The notes under the pieces: generated by a model
What the model saw: only the letters and a program-made list of their open reading frames with translations
What the model was told of the DNA's origin: nothing
Database searches by the model: none
In this document: positions 16,087-24,584 of the stretch, piece after piece
Numbering within the stretch: position 1 is the first letter of the stretch
Layout of the letters: each line of letters begins with the position of its first letter
Assembly (NCBI RefSeq): GCF_017592545.1
Contig: NZ_JAGFOA010000001.1
Span: 471,587 to 535,586 of the forward strand
From: Microbacterium stercoris
GTDB lineage: Bacteria; Actinomycetota; Actinomycetes; Actinomycetales; Microbacteriaceae
Length of the DNA: 64,000 bases
Direction: 5' to 3'
Translations under genes and position numbers: made by a program

Positions 16087-17111
16087 CCGGCGGGCTCCAG
16101 CTGCACGATGAGCGGGCGGTGGTCGCTGCCTGATCCGTCGAGCGTGTCGAGGACGACGGATCCGGTCGCCTTCCAGTGGTCGGAGTGCATCACGTGGTCG
16201 ATGGGGGCCGACAGCAGCGTGGGCACATCGGTCGGCCACGTGCCCACCGCGCCGTTGCCGGTGCCGGATGCCGCGTCGTGGCAGTAGCCGAGATCGCCGG
16301 ATCCTGCCGCCAGCGGGGCCATGTGGTCGAGGGTGGCGTTGAAGTCTCCCGCGATGATCACATTCAGGTCCTTCGGACACTGATCGGCGATCCAGCGCAG
16401 GTCGGACTGCCAGTGGTCCATGTAGGCCGGGCGCGGAGCCACCGCGTGCACCGCGACGACCGTGGGCCCGGTGCCGTCCACCGGCATCACGACCGCGCTC
16501 GGCAGCATGCCGGTGTTGCTCGAGCCGTCATCCGACGAGTCGATCACGGCGTAATCCCCGAGCTCGGGGGAGATCAGGATGGTCGTGACCCACGATTGCG
16601 GGCCGCGCTCGATCTCCTTGTTGTACTGCACGTGGTGCACCCACATCGGGCGGCCGAGTTCGCGCATCTCGATCGCGACATCCTCGCCGACGCTCTGTGC
16701 GGTCTCGGGGAGCGCGACGATGTCGGCGTTCATCGCGACCGCCGACTGCGCGATCTGGTTCGCGCCGGTCGCGTCGCCGGCCGTGTTCCAGGTCATCACC
16801 CGCACGCTCGACTCCGTCTCGGGCGGCAGGGCCTCGCCGTAGCCGCGCATTGCCAGCGTCAGGCCTCCGGCGATCGCGCCGACGCCGGCCACGAGCGCCA
16901 TCGACATGGCGAACGCGCGCATCGGGCGCGACAGAGCGAACAGAAGGAACAGCAGCGTGAGGGCGGCGAACGCGACCACCAGCACACCCCGCATCGACAC
17001 GATCTGTGCGATCGGCATCGTCTGCTCGAGTCGGAAGAACTGGGGCCAGCTGACGATCGCGGTGGCGATGGCGAAGACCACCGTCACGAGGATCCCGAGC
17101 AGTCGCAGCAC
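16083..17111 (-). CDS. Membrane-anchored endonuclease/exonuclease/phosphatase-fold protein
   Basis: About 342 residues. Three hydrophobic helices come first (residues 3-22, 34-55 and 62-85), then an extracytoplasmic EEP domain with MTWNTAGD, LPETAQSVG, HAVAPRP, IIAGDFNATLDHM and the C-terminal GSDHRPLIV. These hold the Asn, Glu, Asp/Asn and Asp-His catalytic and metal residues of the DNase I-like fold. Such proteins act on phosphodiesters or phospholipids outside the cell; the substrate is unknown. The GTG at 17111 is chosen because TAGGGT lies seven bases upstream; an ATG further up would add a segment crossing the -10. Confidence 0.82.
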   Translation of the reverse strand: MLRLLGILVTVVFAIATAIVSWPQFFRLEQTMPIAQIVSMRGVLVVAFAALTLLFLLFALSRPMRAFAMSMALVAGVGAIAGGLTLAMRGYGEALPPETESSVRVMTWNTAGDATGANQIAQSAVAMNADIVALPETAQSVGEDVAIEMRELGRPMWVHHVQYNKEIERGPQSWVTTILISPELGDYAVIDSSDDGSSNTGMLPSAVVMPVDGTGPTVVAVHAVAPRPAYMDHWQSDLRWIADQCPKDLNVIIAGDFNATLDHMAPLAAGSGDLGYCHDAASGTGNGAVGTWPTDVPTLLSAPIDHVMHSDHWKATGSVVLDTLDGSGSDHRPLIVQLEPAG

Positions 17112-17118
17112 GTCTTCG

Positions 17119-17124
17119 ACCCTA
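17119..17124 (-). promoter_or_regulatory. Leaderless-type -10 hexamer TAGGGT before the EEP-fold gene
   Basis: Minus-strand TAGGGT, seven bases, then GTG at 17111. This decides the start in place of an upstream in-frame ATG. Confidence 0.55.
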
Positions 17125-17235
17125 AAACGGCCCCCTGGGAAACCGGCGCACATCGCGCCTCATTCCGCCATGAGTCGCCTGGTCAGGCGCTGATCCTCGC
17201 CCCTGTCGCGGCACGCCGCCCCGCGGCGCGGGCGA

Positions 17236-17241
17236 TACGAT
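17236..17241 (+). promoter_or_regulatory. Leaderless-type -10 hexamer TACGAT before the PHP gene
   Basis: TACGAT, six bases (CGGCGG), then GTG at 17248. No ribosome binding site is seen. Confidence 0.6.
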
Positions 17242-17247
17242 CGGCGG

Positions 17248-18117
17248 GTGGGTGAGGCAGACATCAGGTTCAGCGGACCGAGCGACCTGCACCTGCACTC
17301 GGTCTGCTCCGACGGCACGGAGCCGCCCGCCGAGGTGATGGCGGCGGCGCACCGCCACGGACTCCGCACGGTCGCCTTGACCGACCACGACACGACGGCG
17401 GGATGGGCCGAGGCCGCGCAGGCCGCGACCTCGCTGGGCATGACGCTGCTGCCCGGCATGGAGTTCTCGTCCCAGTACGAGTGGCGCAGCGTGCACATGC
17501 TGTCCTATCTGTTCGACCCGGACGATCCGGCGCTCCGAGCGGAGACCGATCGGATCCGCGACGATCGCATCGGACGGGCTGAGCGGATCGTCAACAACAT
17601 CGCGCGCGACTACGACCTGACCTGGGACGACGTGGTCGCCCAGACCACCGGGGACGCCACGGTGGGCCGGCCGCACATCGCCGACGCGCTCGTCGCGCGG
17701 GGCCTCGCCACCGATCGCAGCGCGGCCTTCGACGGACTGCTCCACCCCCGCGAGGGCTACTACGAGCCGCACTACGCGCCCGATCCGTTCCGGGTGGTCG
17801 AGCTCGTCACCTCCGCGGGAGGCGTCGTCGTGATGGCGCACCCCGCCTCGGGGCGCGGGATCCTGCCGCTGCCGATGTTGCAGGACCTCGTCGACGCCGG
17901 CCTTGCGGGCTTCGAGATCGACCACCGTGAGAACACCGAGAGCGGCAAGCGGCTTCTGCGTCGACTGGTTGCCGAGCGCGATCTCATCGTCACCGGGTCG
18001 AGCGACTATCACGGCCGGGGCAAGCCGAATCTGCCGGGGGAGAACACAACGAGCGACGAGATGGTCGCGCGCCTCATCGAACAGGCGAGCGGAATCGATC
18101 CCGTGTATCCCGCCTGA
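17248..18117 (+). CDS. PHP-domain phosphoesterase
   Basis: A 289-residue PHP-superfamily metal-dependent phosphoesterase of the YciV/RNase AM type. Metal ligands are visible in order: DLHLHSVCSDGT, LTDHDTTAGW, GMEFSS, VVMAHPAS and GSSDYHG. The related E. coli enzyme removes 5' nucleotides from RNA and hydrolyses 3',5'-nucleoside bisphosphates; that activity is inferred here. It stands next to an RNA helicase, which would fit an RNA role. A strong bidirectional terminator follows. Confidence 0.88.
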   Translation: MGEADIRFSGPSDLHLHSVCSDGTEPPAEVMAAAHRHGLRTVALTDHDTTAGWAEAAQAATSLGMTLLPGMEFSSQYEWRSVHMLSYLFDPDDPALRAETDRIRDDRIGRAERIVNNIARDYDLTWDDVVAQTTGDATVGRPHIADALVARGLATDRSAAFDGLLHPREGYYEPHYAPDPFRVVELVTSAGGVVVMAHPASGRGILPLPMLQDLVDAGLAGFEIDHRENTESGKRLLRRLVAERDLIVTGSSDYHGRGKPNLPGENTTSDEMVARLIEQASGIDPVYPA

Positions 18118-18129
18118 TCACACGCATAC

Positions 18130-18161
18130 GACGAGACCCCCGCCGAAGCGGGGGTCTCGTC
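18130..18161. terminator. Bidirectional terminator between the PHP gene and the RNA helicase
   Basis: A 14-bp perfect stem (GACGAGACCCCCGC with its complement) closed by a CGAA tetraloop, lying between convergent stops at 18117 and 18170. Confidence 0.85.
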
Positions 18162-18169
18162 TTCTGGTC

Positions 18170-19657
18170 TCAGGCGCCGGTCGGGGCGCCACCCGCCGGA
18201 CGGCGATGGCGGCGGCGACGGCGCGCGGGAGCCGGCTTGCCGTCGTGGTGCTCGGCGCCCTGACCGTCGTGCGTGCCCTGGCCTTCCGGCGCCTCGGCGG
18301 GAGCGCCGTGCTCGGCGGCGACCACGTCGCCTTCGCCGCGGCGGTGGCGCGTGCGCTGGCGCGGCTCGCCCGAGCCCTCGCCGGCGCGGCGATCGTTGCG
18401 CACGGGGCCGTCCGAGCGGCGCTCACCACGGGCCGGTCGGTCACCGCGCGGCGGGCGGTCGGCCTTGGGCGCGGTGGTGAGACGGCCCTTCGTGCCGGCC
18501 GGGATGTTCAGGTCGCTGTAGAGGTGCGGGCTCGACGAGTAGGTCTCGGTCGGCTCGGGCTGACCGAAATCGAGTGCGCGGTTGATGAGGGCCCACTTGT
18601 GCAGGTCCTCCCAGTCCACGAAGGTGACCGCGATGCCCGTGCGACCGGCGCGACCGGTGCGACCCGCGCGGTGCAGGTAGGTCTTGTCGTCGTCCGGGAT
18701 GGTGTGGTTGATCACGTGCGTGACGTCGTCGACGTCGATGCCGCGCGCCGCGACATCCGTGGCCACGAGGACGTCGACCTTGCCCGCCTTGAACGCGGCC
18801 ATGGAGCGCTCGCGCTGCTCCTGGCCCATGTCGCCGTGCACACCGCCGACGTTGAATCCGCGGTCGCCGAGCTCGTCGACCAGGCGCTGTGCCGCGCGCT
18901 TCGTGCGCGTGAAGATGACGGTCTTCCCGCGGCCCTCGGCCTGCAGGATGCGCGCGACGACCTCGTCCTTGTCGAGCGAGTGCGCGCGGTAGATCACGTG
19001 CTTGATGTTGGCCTGCGTGAGGCCCTCATCCGGATCCGTGGCGCGGATGTGGATGGGGTTGGTCATGAAGCGACGCGCGAGCGCGACGATCGGGCCGGGC
19101 ATCGTCGCCGAGAACAGCTGCGTGTGGCGGGTCTGCGAGACCTTCTGGAAGATCTTCTCGATGTCGGCGAGGAAGCCGAGGTCGAGCATCTTGTCGGCCT
19201 CGTCGAGGACGACCTCGGTGGCGTGCGACAGGTCGAGCAGACGCTGGTTCGAGAGGTCGATGAGGCGACCGGGGGTGCCCACGACGATCTGCGCACCCGC
19301 CTTGAGCGCCTCGATCTGGCCCTCGTACGCCTTGCCGCCGTAGATGGCGACGACCGTGGTGGAGCGGTTCGACGTGAGCAGCTGCAGGTCCTCATAGACC
19401 TGAACGGCGAGCTCGCGGGTGGGAACCACGATGAGGGCCTTGACGCCCGGCTCCGGGGTGAGGCCGAGGCGCTGGACCACGGGGATGCCGAAGCCGAAGG
19501 TCTTGCCGGTGCCGGTCTTGGCCTGTCCGATGACGTCCTGGCCGGGGAGGGCGAGGGGGATCGTCTGCTCCTGGATGGGGAACGCGGACTCGATGCCCTT
19601 GGAGGCGAGTGCCTCGATGATGTCCTGATCGACGCCGAGGTCGGAGAATGCGGTCAC
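18170..19657 (-). CDS. DEAD-box ATP-dependent RNA helicase
   Basis: A 495-residue helicase starting at GTG (VTAFSDLGVDQDI). It has the Q motif (FPIQEQTIPLAL), Walker A AKTGTGKT, DEAD box LDEADKML, SAT (FSATMPG) and motif VI HRAGRTGRAG, followed by an Arg/Gly/Asp-rich basic tail of about 100 residues. This is the RhlE/CsdA-like group that unwinds structured RNA in ribosome assembly or mRNA decay. A longer frame upstream of the GTG is antisense to the ferritin-like gene and rejected. The neighbourhood (ferritin-like, DUF3107, adnAB) recalls Rv3211 in M. tuberculosis. Confidence 0.92.
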   Translation of the reverse strand: MTAFSDLGVDQDIIEALASKGIESAFPIQEQTIPLALPGQDVIGQAKTGTGKTFGFGIPVVQRLGLTPEPGVKALIVVPTRELAVQVYEDLQLLTSNRSTTVVAIYGGKAYEGQIEALKAGAQIVVGTPGRLIDLSNQRLLDLSHATEVVLDEADKMLDLGFLADIEKIFQKVSQTRHTQLFSATMPGPIVALARRFMTNPIHIRATDPDEGLTQANIKHVIYRAHSLDKDEVVARILQAEGRGKTVIFTRTKRAAQRLVDELGDRGFNVGGVHGDMGQEQRERSMAAFKAGKVDVLVATDVAARGIDVDDVTHVINHTIPDDDKTYLHRAGRTGRAGRTGIAVTFVDWEDLHKWALINRALDFGQPEPTETYSSSPHLYSDLNIPAGTKGRLTTAPKADRPPRGDRPARGERRSDGPVRNDRRAGEGSGEPRQRTRHRRGEGDVVAAEHGAPAEAPEGQGTHDGQGAEHHDGKPAPARRRRRHRRPAGGAPTGA

Positions 19658-19813
19658 GATTGTGAAGTTGCCTGTCCGGCGGCCGTCGCCGCCTGAGGAG
19701 ATGGATCCACGCCCTTGTCTGCTCCAGGCGCGAAGGCCCCGATCCGTCGCCGGGGACCCGCTCAGCCTACCCGAGCGACCTGTCGTCTCCCCGGGATCGG
19801 CGCGCTCACGCTC

Positions 19814-19819
19814 TAGGCT
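19814..19819 (+). promoter_or_regulatory. Leaderless-type -10 hexamer TAGGCT before the ferritin-like gene
   Basis: TAGGCT, six bases (GAAGCC), then GTG at 19826. Confidence 0.6.
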
Positions 19820-19825
19820 GAAGCC

Positions 19826-20542
19826 GTGGTCAACTGGAAGTTCTGGCGCCGTCGCCCGCCCGCCCGGATCCTGCGCCTGCGGTCGCGAGGCGATCTGGGA
19901 GACGCGACGCGCGTCGCCTTCGAGGAGCTCGCGCCCGACGCCACGACCTTCCTCGGTCAGGCCGCCTACCTGCAGCTCGGCTACTTCGAGACGCTCTCGC
20001 GTCTGATCCGCGCCACCCCCGATCTCGACGAGAAGGAGGCGCTGTCGCTCGCGGCGGGCGCGGCGCTCGTGAAGCACCGCGCCATCGTGGATGTGATCCG
20101 CGAGCGGGGCGAGGTGCCGTCCGAGATCATGCGGCCCTTCCAGGCGCAGCTCGACGAGTTCCGATGGGCGACCATCGGCGCGCGGCCGCGGGAGACGATG
20201 CTGTCGGTGCACATCACCGCCGGCATGCTCGACGACTTCTACCGCACGCTCGCCGCCGAGTACGGCGACACCGGTCGCAAGGTGGCGCGCATCCTGAACG
20301 TGGACAGCGATCGCGAGCTGATCGTCGACCTCATCCGCGCGACGATCGAGGCCGACGACGAGATGCGCTCGCTGCTGTCGATGTGGGCCCGCCGCCTCGT
20401 CGGCGACACGCTGCTCGTCGCGCGCGCGGCCCTGCGCCCGCAGCGCCTCGGCGTCGACGACGAGAAGAAGGTCGAGCCCGTCTTCACGGCGCTGATGGCC
20501 GCGCACGCGCGACGGATGGATGCGCTCGGGCTGTCCTCCTGA
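19826..20542 (+). CDS. Ferritin-like fold protein (actinobacterial)
   Basis: A 238-residue, mostly helical protein with the ferritin-like domain starting near residue 25. The helices carry spaced acidic and polar residues (for example AAYLQLGYFETLSRLIRA, AALVKHRAIVDVI and DLIRATIEADDEMRSLLSMW). The family is found next to rhlE and DUF3107 genes in actinobacteria. Canonical ExxH metal motifs are not obvious, so whether it binds iron is unclear. The GTG start follows the TAGGCT-N6 signal. Confidence 0.75.
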   Translation: MVNWKFWRRRPPARILRLRSRGDLGDATRVAFEELAPDATTFLGQAAYLQLGYFETLSRLIRATPDLDEKEALSLAAGAALVKHRAIVDVIRERGEVPSEIMRPFQAQLDEFRWATIGARPRETMLSVHITAGMLDDFYRTLAAEYGDTGRKVARILNVDSDRELIVDLIRATIEADDEMRSLLSMWARRLVGDTLLVARAALRPQRLGVDDEKKVEPVFTALMAAHARRMDALGLSS

Positions 20543-20597
20543 GCCGAGGGTCCGTGGGCGCGCCGCGCTGAGGGGCGTCAGGCGGCGCCGGGCACGA

Positions 20598-20626
20598 CGA
20601 AGCCCCCGTCGAGGACGGGGGCTTCG
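20598..20626. terminator. Terminator after the small membrane gene, shared with the ferritin-like gene
   Basis: A 13-bp perfect stem (CGAAGCCCCCGTC with its complement) and a three-base loop, between convergent stops at 20542 and 20638. Confidence 0.8.
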
Positions 20627-20637
20627 CGGTGCTGCGC

Positions 20638-20928
20638 TCAGGCGATGCCGGCGGCCTTCGCCTCGGCGGCGTCGTGATGCGCGCGGTGACGGCTGATCGC
20701 TTCGGTGCCGGCCCACGAGAGCAGCGCCGAGACGACGATCGTCGACAGCCACGTCCAGGGGCTGGCCTCGCCGAGACCCGACCACGTGCAGATCGCGTAG
20801 ACCACCGCCGCGGCGGCACCCGAGATGGCGGGGGCGAGCACGACACCGCGCGTCGCACGCCGCGGCACCAGGTAGTGGATGCCGATGCCGATCGAGATCG
20901 CGGCGATCAGCGCCAGCAGGATGTACAT
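20638..20928 (-). CDS. Small membrane protein, function unknown
   Basis: A 96-residue protein with three hydrophobic segments (residues 2-20, 29-47 and 58-73) and a His/Ala-rich cytoplasmic tail (RHRAHHDAAEAKAAG). I do not recognise a named family. The start ATG at 20928 lies one base after the stop of the upstream DUF3107 gene, so the two form an operon ending at the terminator just downstream. Confidence 0.7.
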   Translation of the reverse strand: MYILLALIAAISIGIGIHYLVPRRATRGVVLAPAISGAAAAVVYAICTWSGLGEASPWTWLSTIVVSALLSWAGTEAISRHRAHHDAAEAKAAGIA

Positions 20929-20929
20929 G

Positions 20930-21151
20930 TCAGGCGACGAAGCCGACGCGGCGGGTCTCCTCGCTGCCGACCTCGACGAACGCGAGGTTCGCGGTCGGGA
21001 CGATGTAGGAGTTGCCCTTGACGTCGGTGAGGCTGAGCGGCGTGCCGGCCGAGATCGCCTCGGCCACCGTGGCCTTGATGCTCTCGGCGCTCTCCGACGA
21101 CTCGAAGCTGAGCTCGCGGCCGGTGTTGATGATGCCGATGCGGATGTCCAC
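20930..21151 (-). CDS. DUF3107 protein
   Basis: A 73-residue protein starting at GTG (VDIRIGIINTGRELSFES). It shows the beta-alpha pattern with an ISAGTPLSLTDVKGNSYIVP core that defines DUF3107 (TB9.4-like in M. tuberculosis, from memory). An upstream in-frame ATG would add 21 unrelated residues; the GTG has AAAGGCAG upstream. Function is unknown. It is the first gene of a two-gene operon with the small membrane protein. Confidence 0.85.
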   Translation of the reverse strand: MDIRIGIINTGRELSFESSESAESIKATVAEAISAGTPLSLTDVKGNSYIVPTANLAFVEVGSEETRRVGFVA

Positions 21152-21323
21152 GGGTGACTGCCTTTCGTCGTGCGGGAAGCCCCTCGTGCAGGTGCGCGGG
21201 CGGCCGTGGCACAACTCTATGGCAGGGCGACGACACGGCAGGCGGATGAACGCCGACAGCGAACGCGAGGGTCCTGTGGCGGGGGCACACGCGGTGTCGG
21301 GCCGAAATGTCCGAGGCGCCGCC

Positions 21324-21329
21324 TAGCGT
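21324..21329 (+). promoter_or_regulatory. Leaderless-type -10 hexamer TAGCGT before adnA
   Basis: TAGCGT, six bases (GGAAGC), then ATG at 21336. It would start the adnA-adnB transcript. The six-base spacer is identical to that before the CBS/MgtE-N gene. Confidence 0.6.
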
Positions 21330-21335
21330 GGAAGC

Positions 21336-24300
21336 ATGATCTCCGACCCCCGTGAGCGAGGCTGGGACCGCGCACAGGCCCGGGTGCTGTCGCTTCCTGC
21401 CGACGCGTCCGGGGTCGTGGTGGGTGCGCCCGGCACGGGCAAGACGGCCGTGCTCGTCGAACGCGTCGCGCGGCTGCTCGCCGACGGAGTGGCGGCCGAC
21501 GAGCTCGTCGTGCTGACGCCGACTCGCGTGTCGGCCACGCGCCTGCGCGACGAGCTGGGCCTCCGCGTGCAGGTGGCCACCCCCGGGCCGCTCGCGCGCT
21601 CGGTGGGGTCGTTCGCGTTCCAGGTGGTGCGCGCCGATGCGGTGCGCCGGGGCGACGAGGCGCCGAAGCTGCTGACGGGCGCCGATCAGGATCGCATCGT
21701 GGCAGACATCCTCGCGGGAGACGAGCAGGACGAGGCCGACGGCCTGCGCCTGTGGCCCGAGCACCTGGGTGCACCCGTGAGAGCGTCGAAGGGCTTCCGC
21801 TCCGAGCTGCGCGCCTTCCTCGCCGAGCTCGCCGAACTGGGGGTGGGACCCGCAGAGCTCGCCGCGCTCGACGTGCCGGCCTGGACCTCTGTCTCGCGCT
21901 TCATGCGCGACTACCGCAACGTGCTCGACGGCATGCGCTCGCCGCATCGTGAGGTCGCGGAGCTGTACGCGGAGGCGGCGGCCGCGTTGCGGGCCGGTGC
22001 GGCGATCGCGGGCCTCGAGCGCCTGAGAGTGGTGCTGATCGACGACGCGCAGGAGCTCACGCGCGGCGGCATCGCCGTCGTGGAGGCCCTGCGGGCGCGG
22101 GATGTCGCCGTGCTCGCGTTCGGCGATCCGGATATCGGATCGGGTGCCTTCCGCGGCGTCACCCCCGAGCTGTTCGCTCAGCTCTCACGGGCGCTGGGGA
22201 CGTCGCACGTGCTCGACGGGGAGCATCGCTCGACGGCACGGCTCACCCGACTGGTGCGCACGGTGACGCAGTCGATCGGAGCGGCCGGCGTGGTCGCGCA
22301 TCGCCGTTCTCCCGGGGAGGAGCTCGAGGAAGACGGCACGATCGAGACGCTGCTCGCGGCGTCACCCTACGAGGAGATCGACCGCATCGCCTGGACCCTG
22401 CGCGACTGGCACCTGCTGGGCGGAGTGCCGTGGTCGCGGATCGCCGTCATCGCGCACGACACCCGGCAGCTGACGACGCTGGAGGCCGAGCTCGCGGCGC
22501 GCGAGGTGCCCACTCGGGCCGCGGGCGTGCAGCGGCCGCTCGGCAGCGAGCCGGCCGTGCACGACATCGTCGAGATCGTGCGCCTAGGCCTCGCGGACCA
22601 CGCCGATCGTGATGCCGAGAGCCTGCTCGAGGCGCTGCGATCGCCCTTCGGCGGGCTCGACGGCGTGGGGCTCCGCCGCCTGCGCGCGCACCTTCGCCAC
22701 GCCGAGCTGGCAGAAGGAGGAAACCGCCCCGCGCGCGAACTGCTGCACGAGGCCCTCGGACAGCCGGCGTCGTTCGACCTGCTCGACACCCCCGAGTCGC
22801 GCACCGCCAAGCGCCTCGCCGAGACCCTGCGGCTTCTGCATGAGGAGGGTGCCCGCGGCGCGACCATCCACGAGCTGCTCTGGCTCGTGTGGGATCGCGC
22901 CAAGGCGAGCGACGGGCAGCGGCTCGAGCGCGCATGGCATCAGCAGGCGCAGGGCGACGGCCCCGTGGCCGCCGAGGTCGCGCGCGCGCTCGACGGGCTG
23001 GTCGCGCTGTTCGCGGCGGCGAAGCGATCGGTGGAGCGCAGCCCGGAGGAGGGGCCCCACCCGTTCATCCGCGAGATCCTCGACAGCGATGTTCCCGAGG
23101 ACACCCTGTCCGCGCCGGATCGCGACGGCGCGGTGACGCTGATGACGCCCGCCAACGCGCTGGGCGTCGAGTTCGACGCGGTCGTCATCGCCGGCGTGCA
23201 GGAGGGCGTCTGGCCGAATGTGCGCCTGCGCGGCGGGCTGCTCGAGTCGTGGCGCCTCGCCGACGTCGTCGCGGCTCGCCGCGAGCGGCGCGGCGAGCCC
23301 GAGCCGCAGGGCGTGCTCGACCGGCGTCGCGCGGCGATGCACGACGAGCTGCGGCTGTTCGTGCGCGCCGTGTCCCGCGCCCGCACGCGACTGCTCGTCA
23401 CCGCGGTCGACGATGACGCGACCGGGCCGAGCGCGCTGTTCTCCTTCCTGCCGCCACCTCGCCGCGACGACGATCAGCGCACGGAGCATCCGCTGACGCT
23501 GCGCGGCCTCGTGGCGCGACACCGGCGCGTGCTCACCTCATCCGATGACACGCATGAGCGTGCGGAGGCGGCGGGGCAGCTCGCGATGCTGGCCCAGGCT
23601 GATGTGGCCGGCGCGGCCCCGGAAGACTGGTACGGCGTGCGGGAACCGTCGACGGATGCTCCGCTTCGCGATCTCGACGCGGGGCCGGCGCGGGTGTCGC
23701 CGTCTCGCATGGAGGCGTTCGAGGAGTGCGGCCTCGGCTGGGTCATCGACAGCCTCGGTGGCGACACGGTCACGGCGCCGAGCGCGGGGATCGGCACCAT
23801 CCTCCATGCGGCGCTCGAGCGCTACCCCGACGGCGATCTCGACGGGCTGCGATCGGTGGTCGAGGAGCGCTGGTCCGAGCTCGACTTCGAGACCCCGTGG
23901 ATCGCCGTGAAGGAGCGCAAGCGCGCCGAGACGTACGTCGACCGCCTGCATTCCTACCTGCGCGAGGTGCGCCGAGATGGGGGAGCGCACGTCGTGTCGG
24001 AAGCGTCGTTCCGGTTCGCCGTCGAGACCGCTGCCGAGCATGACGCGCCGCCGCGGGTATACGTGGGCGAGGAGATCGACGGTCCGCGACGCGCGATCGT
24101 GAGCGGCGTGATCGACCGCGTCGAGACCTACCCGCCGGGCGGGGGCGAGCATGCGCTGGCGCGCTCACGCGGTTGGAGCGCGATGGCTCCCGCGGCCCCA
24201 GCGGATGAGCACGTTGTGGTGGTCGATCTCAAGAGCGGCCGCTACGAGAAGCCCGGCGACAACGACGTTCTCGCGCACGGGCAGCTCGCGGCCTATCAGA

Positions 24301-24578
24301 TCGCCGTGCAGGAGGGGCTCGTCGACGGCGCCGCCTCGAGCGCTCTGGCCGGCGCCCGCCTGGTGATCGTGTCGCAGACCCTCGCAAAGAGCGACTACCG
24401 CGTCGCACATCAGCACCGGCTCGCAGAGGAGCCCCGCGCCGAGTTCCTGCGGCGTGTCGCGGAGGCGGCGCGCGGCATGTCCGCCTCGAGCTTCACGGCG
24501 CAGGTCGACGCCCACTGCACCGAGGGCATGTTCGTCAAGCCGTGCCGCATCCACACCATTCCGTCCGTGAGCGCGTAG
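21336..24578 (+). CDS. adnA: AdnA-like ATP-dependent helicase-nuclease subunit
   Basis: A 1080-residue UvrD/Rep-type helicase fused to a PD-(D/E)XK nuclease. Helicase motifs: Walker A GAPGTGKTAVL near residue 27, motif Ia LTPTRVSATRL, motif II LIDDAQEL, motif V MTPANALGVEFDAVVIA. Motif III (AFGDPDIGSGAFRG) lacks the usual Gln. Nuclease residues: LHAALE, GVIDRVE, VVDLKSGRY and LAAYQ. Cys798, Cys1061 and Cys1070 are spaced roughly like a RecB-type Fe-S nuclease, but a fourth Cys is missing. With the next gene it forms the heterodimeric AdnAB machine that resects double-strand breaks in actinobacteria. adnB starts six bases after the stop. Confidence 0.88.
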   Translation: MISDPRERGWDRAQARVLSLPADASGVVVGAPGTGKTAVLVERVARLLADGVAADELVVLTPTRVSATRLRDELGLRVQVATPGPLARSVGSFAFQVVRADAVRRGDEAPKLLTGADQDRIVADILAGDEQDEADGLRLWPEHLGAPVRASKGFRSELRAFLAELAELGVGPAELAALDVPAWTSVSRFMRDYRNVLDGMRSPHREVAELYAEAAAALRAGAAIAGLERLRVVLIDDAQELTRGGIAVVEALRARDVAVLAFGDPDIGSGAFRGVTPELFAQLSRALGTSHVLDGEHRSTARLTRLVRTVTQSIGAAGVVAHRRSPGEELEEDGTIETLLAASPYEEIDRIAWTLRDWHLLGGVPWSRIAVIAHDTRQLTTLEAELAAREVPTRAAGVQRPLGSEPAVHDIVEIVRLGLADHADRDAESLLEALRSPFGGLDGVGLRRLRAHLRHAELAEGGNRPARELLHEALGQPASFDLLDTPESRTAKRLAETLRLLHEEGARGATIHELLWLVWDRAKASDGQRLERAWHQQAQGDGPVAAEVARALDGLVALFAAAKRSVERSPEEGPHPFIREILDSDVPEDTLSAPDRDGAVTLMTPANALGVEFDAVVIAGVQEGVWPNVRLRGGLLESWRLADVVAARRERRGEPEPQGVLDRRRAAMHDELRLFVRAVSRARTRLLVTAVDDDATGPSALFSFLPPPRRDDDQRTEHPLTLRGLVARHRRVLTSSDDTHERAEAAGQLAMLAQADVAGAAPEDWYGVREPSTDAPLRDLDAGPARVSPSRMEAFEECGLGWVIDSLGGDTVTAPSAGIGTILHAALERYPDGDLDGLRSVVEERWSELDFETPWIAVKERKRAETYVDRLHSYLREVRRDGGAHVVSEASFRFAVETAAEHDAPPRVYVGEEIDGPRRAIVSGVIDRVETYPPGGGEHALARSRGWSAMAPAAPADEHVVVVDLKSGRYEKPGDNDVLAHGQLAAYQIAVQEGLVDGAASSALAGARLVIVSQTLAKSDYRVAHQHRLAEEPRAEFLRRVAEAARGMSASSFTAQVDAHCTEGMFVKPCRIHTIPSVSA

Positions 24579-24584
24579 GCAGCG

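Noticed and set aside
18170..20785. 871-residue frame joining the RNA helicase to an upstream extension
   Set aside because: The extension is antisense to the ferritin-like gene and has Arg/Gly-rich low-complexity sequence; the helicase family begins at the GTG at 19657.
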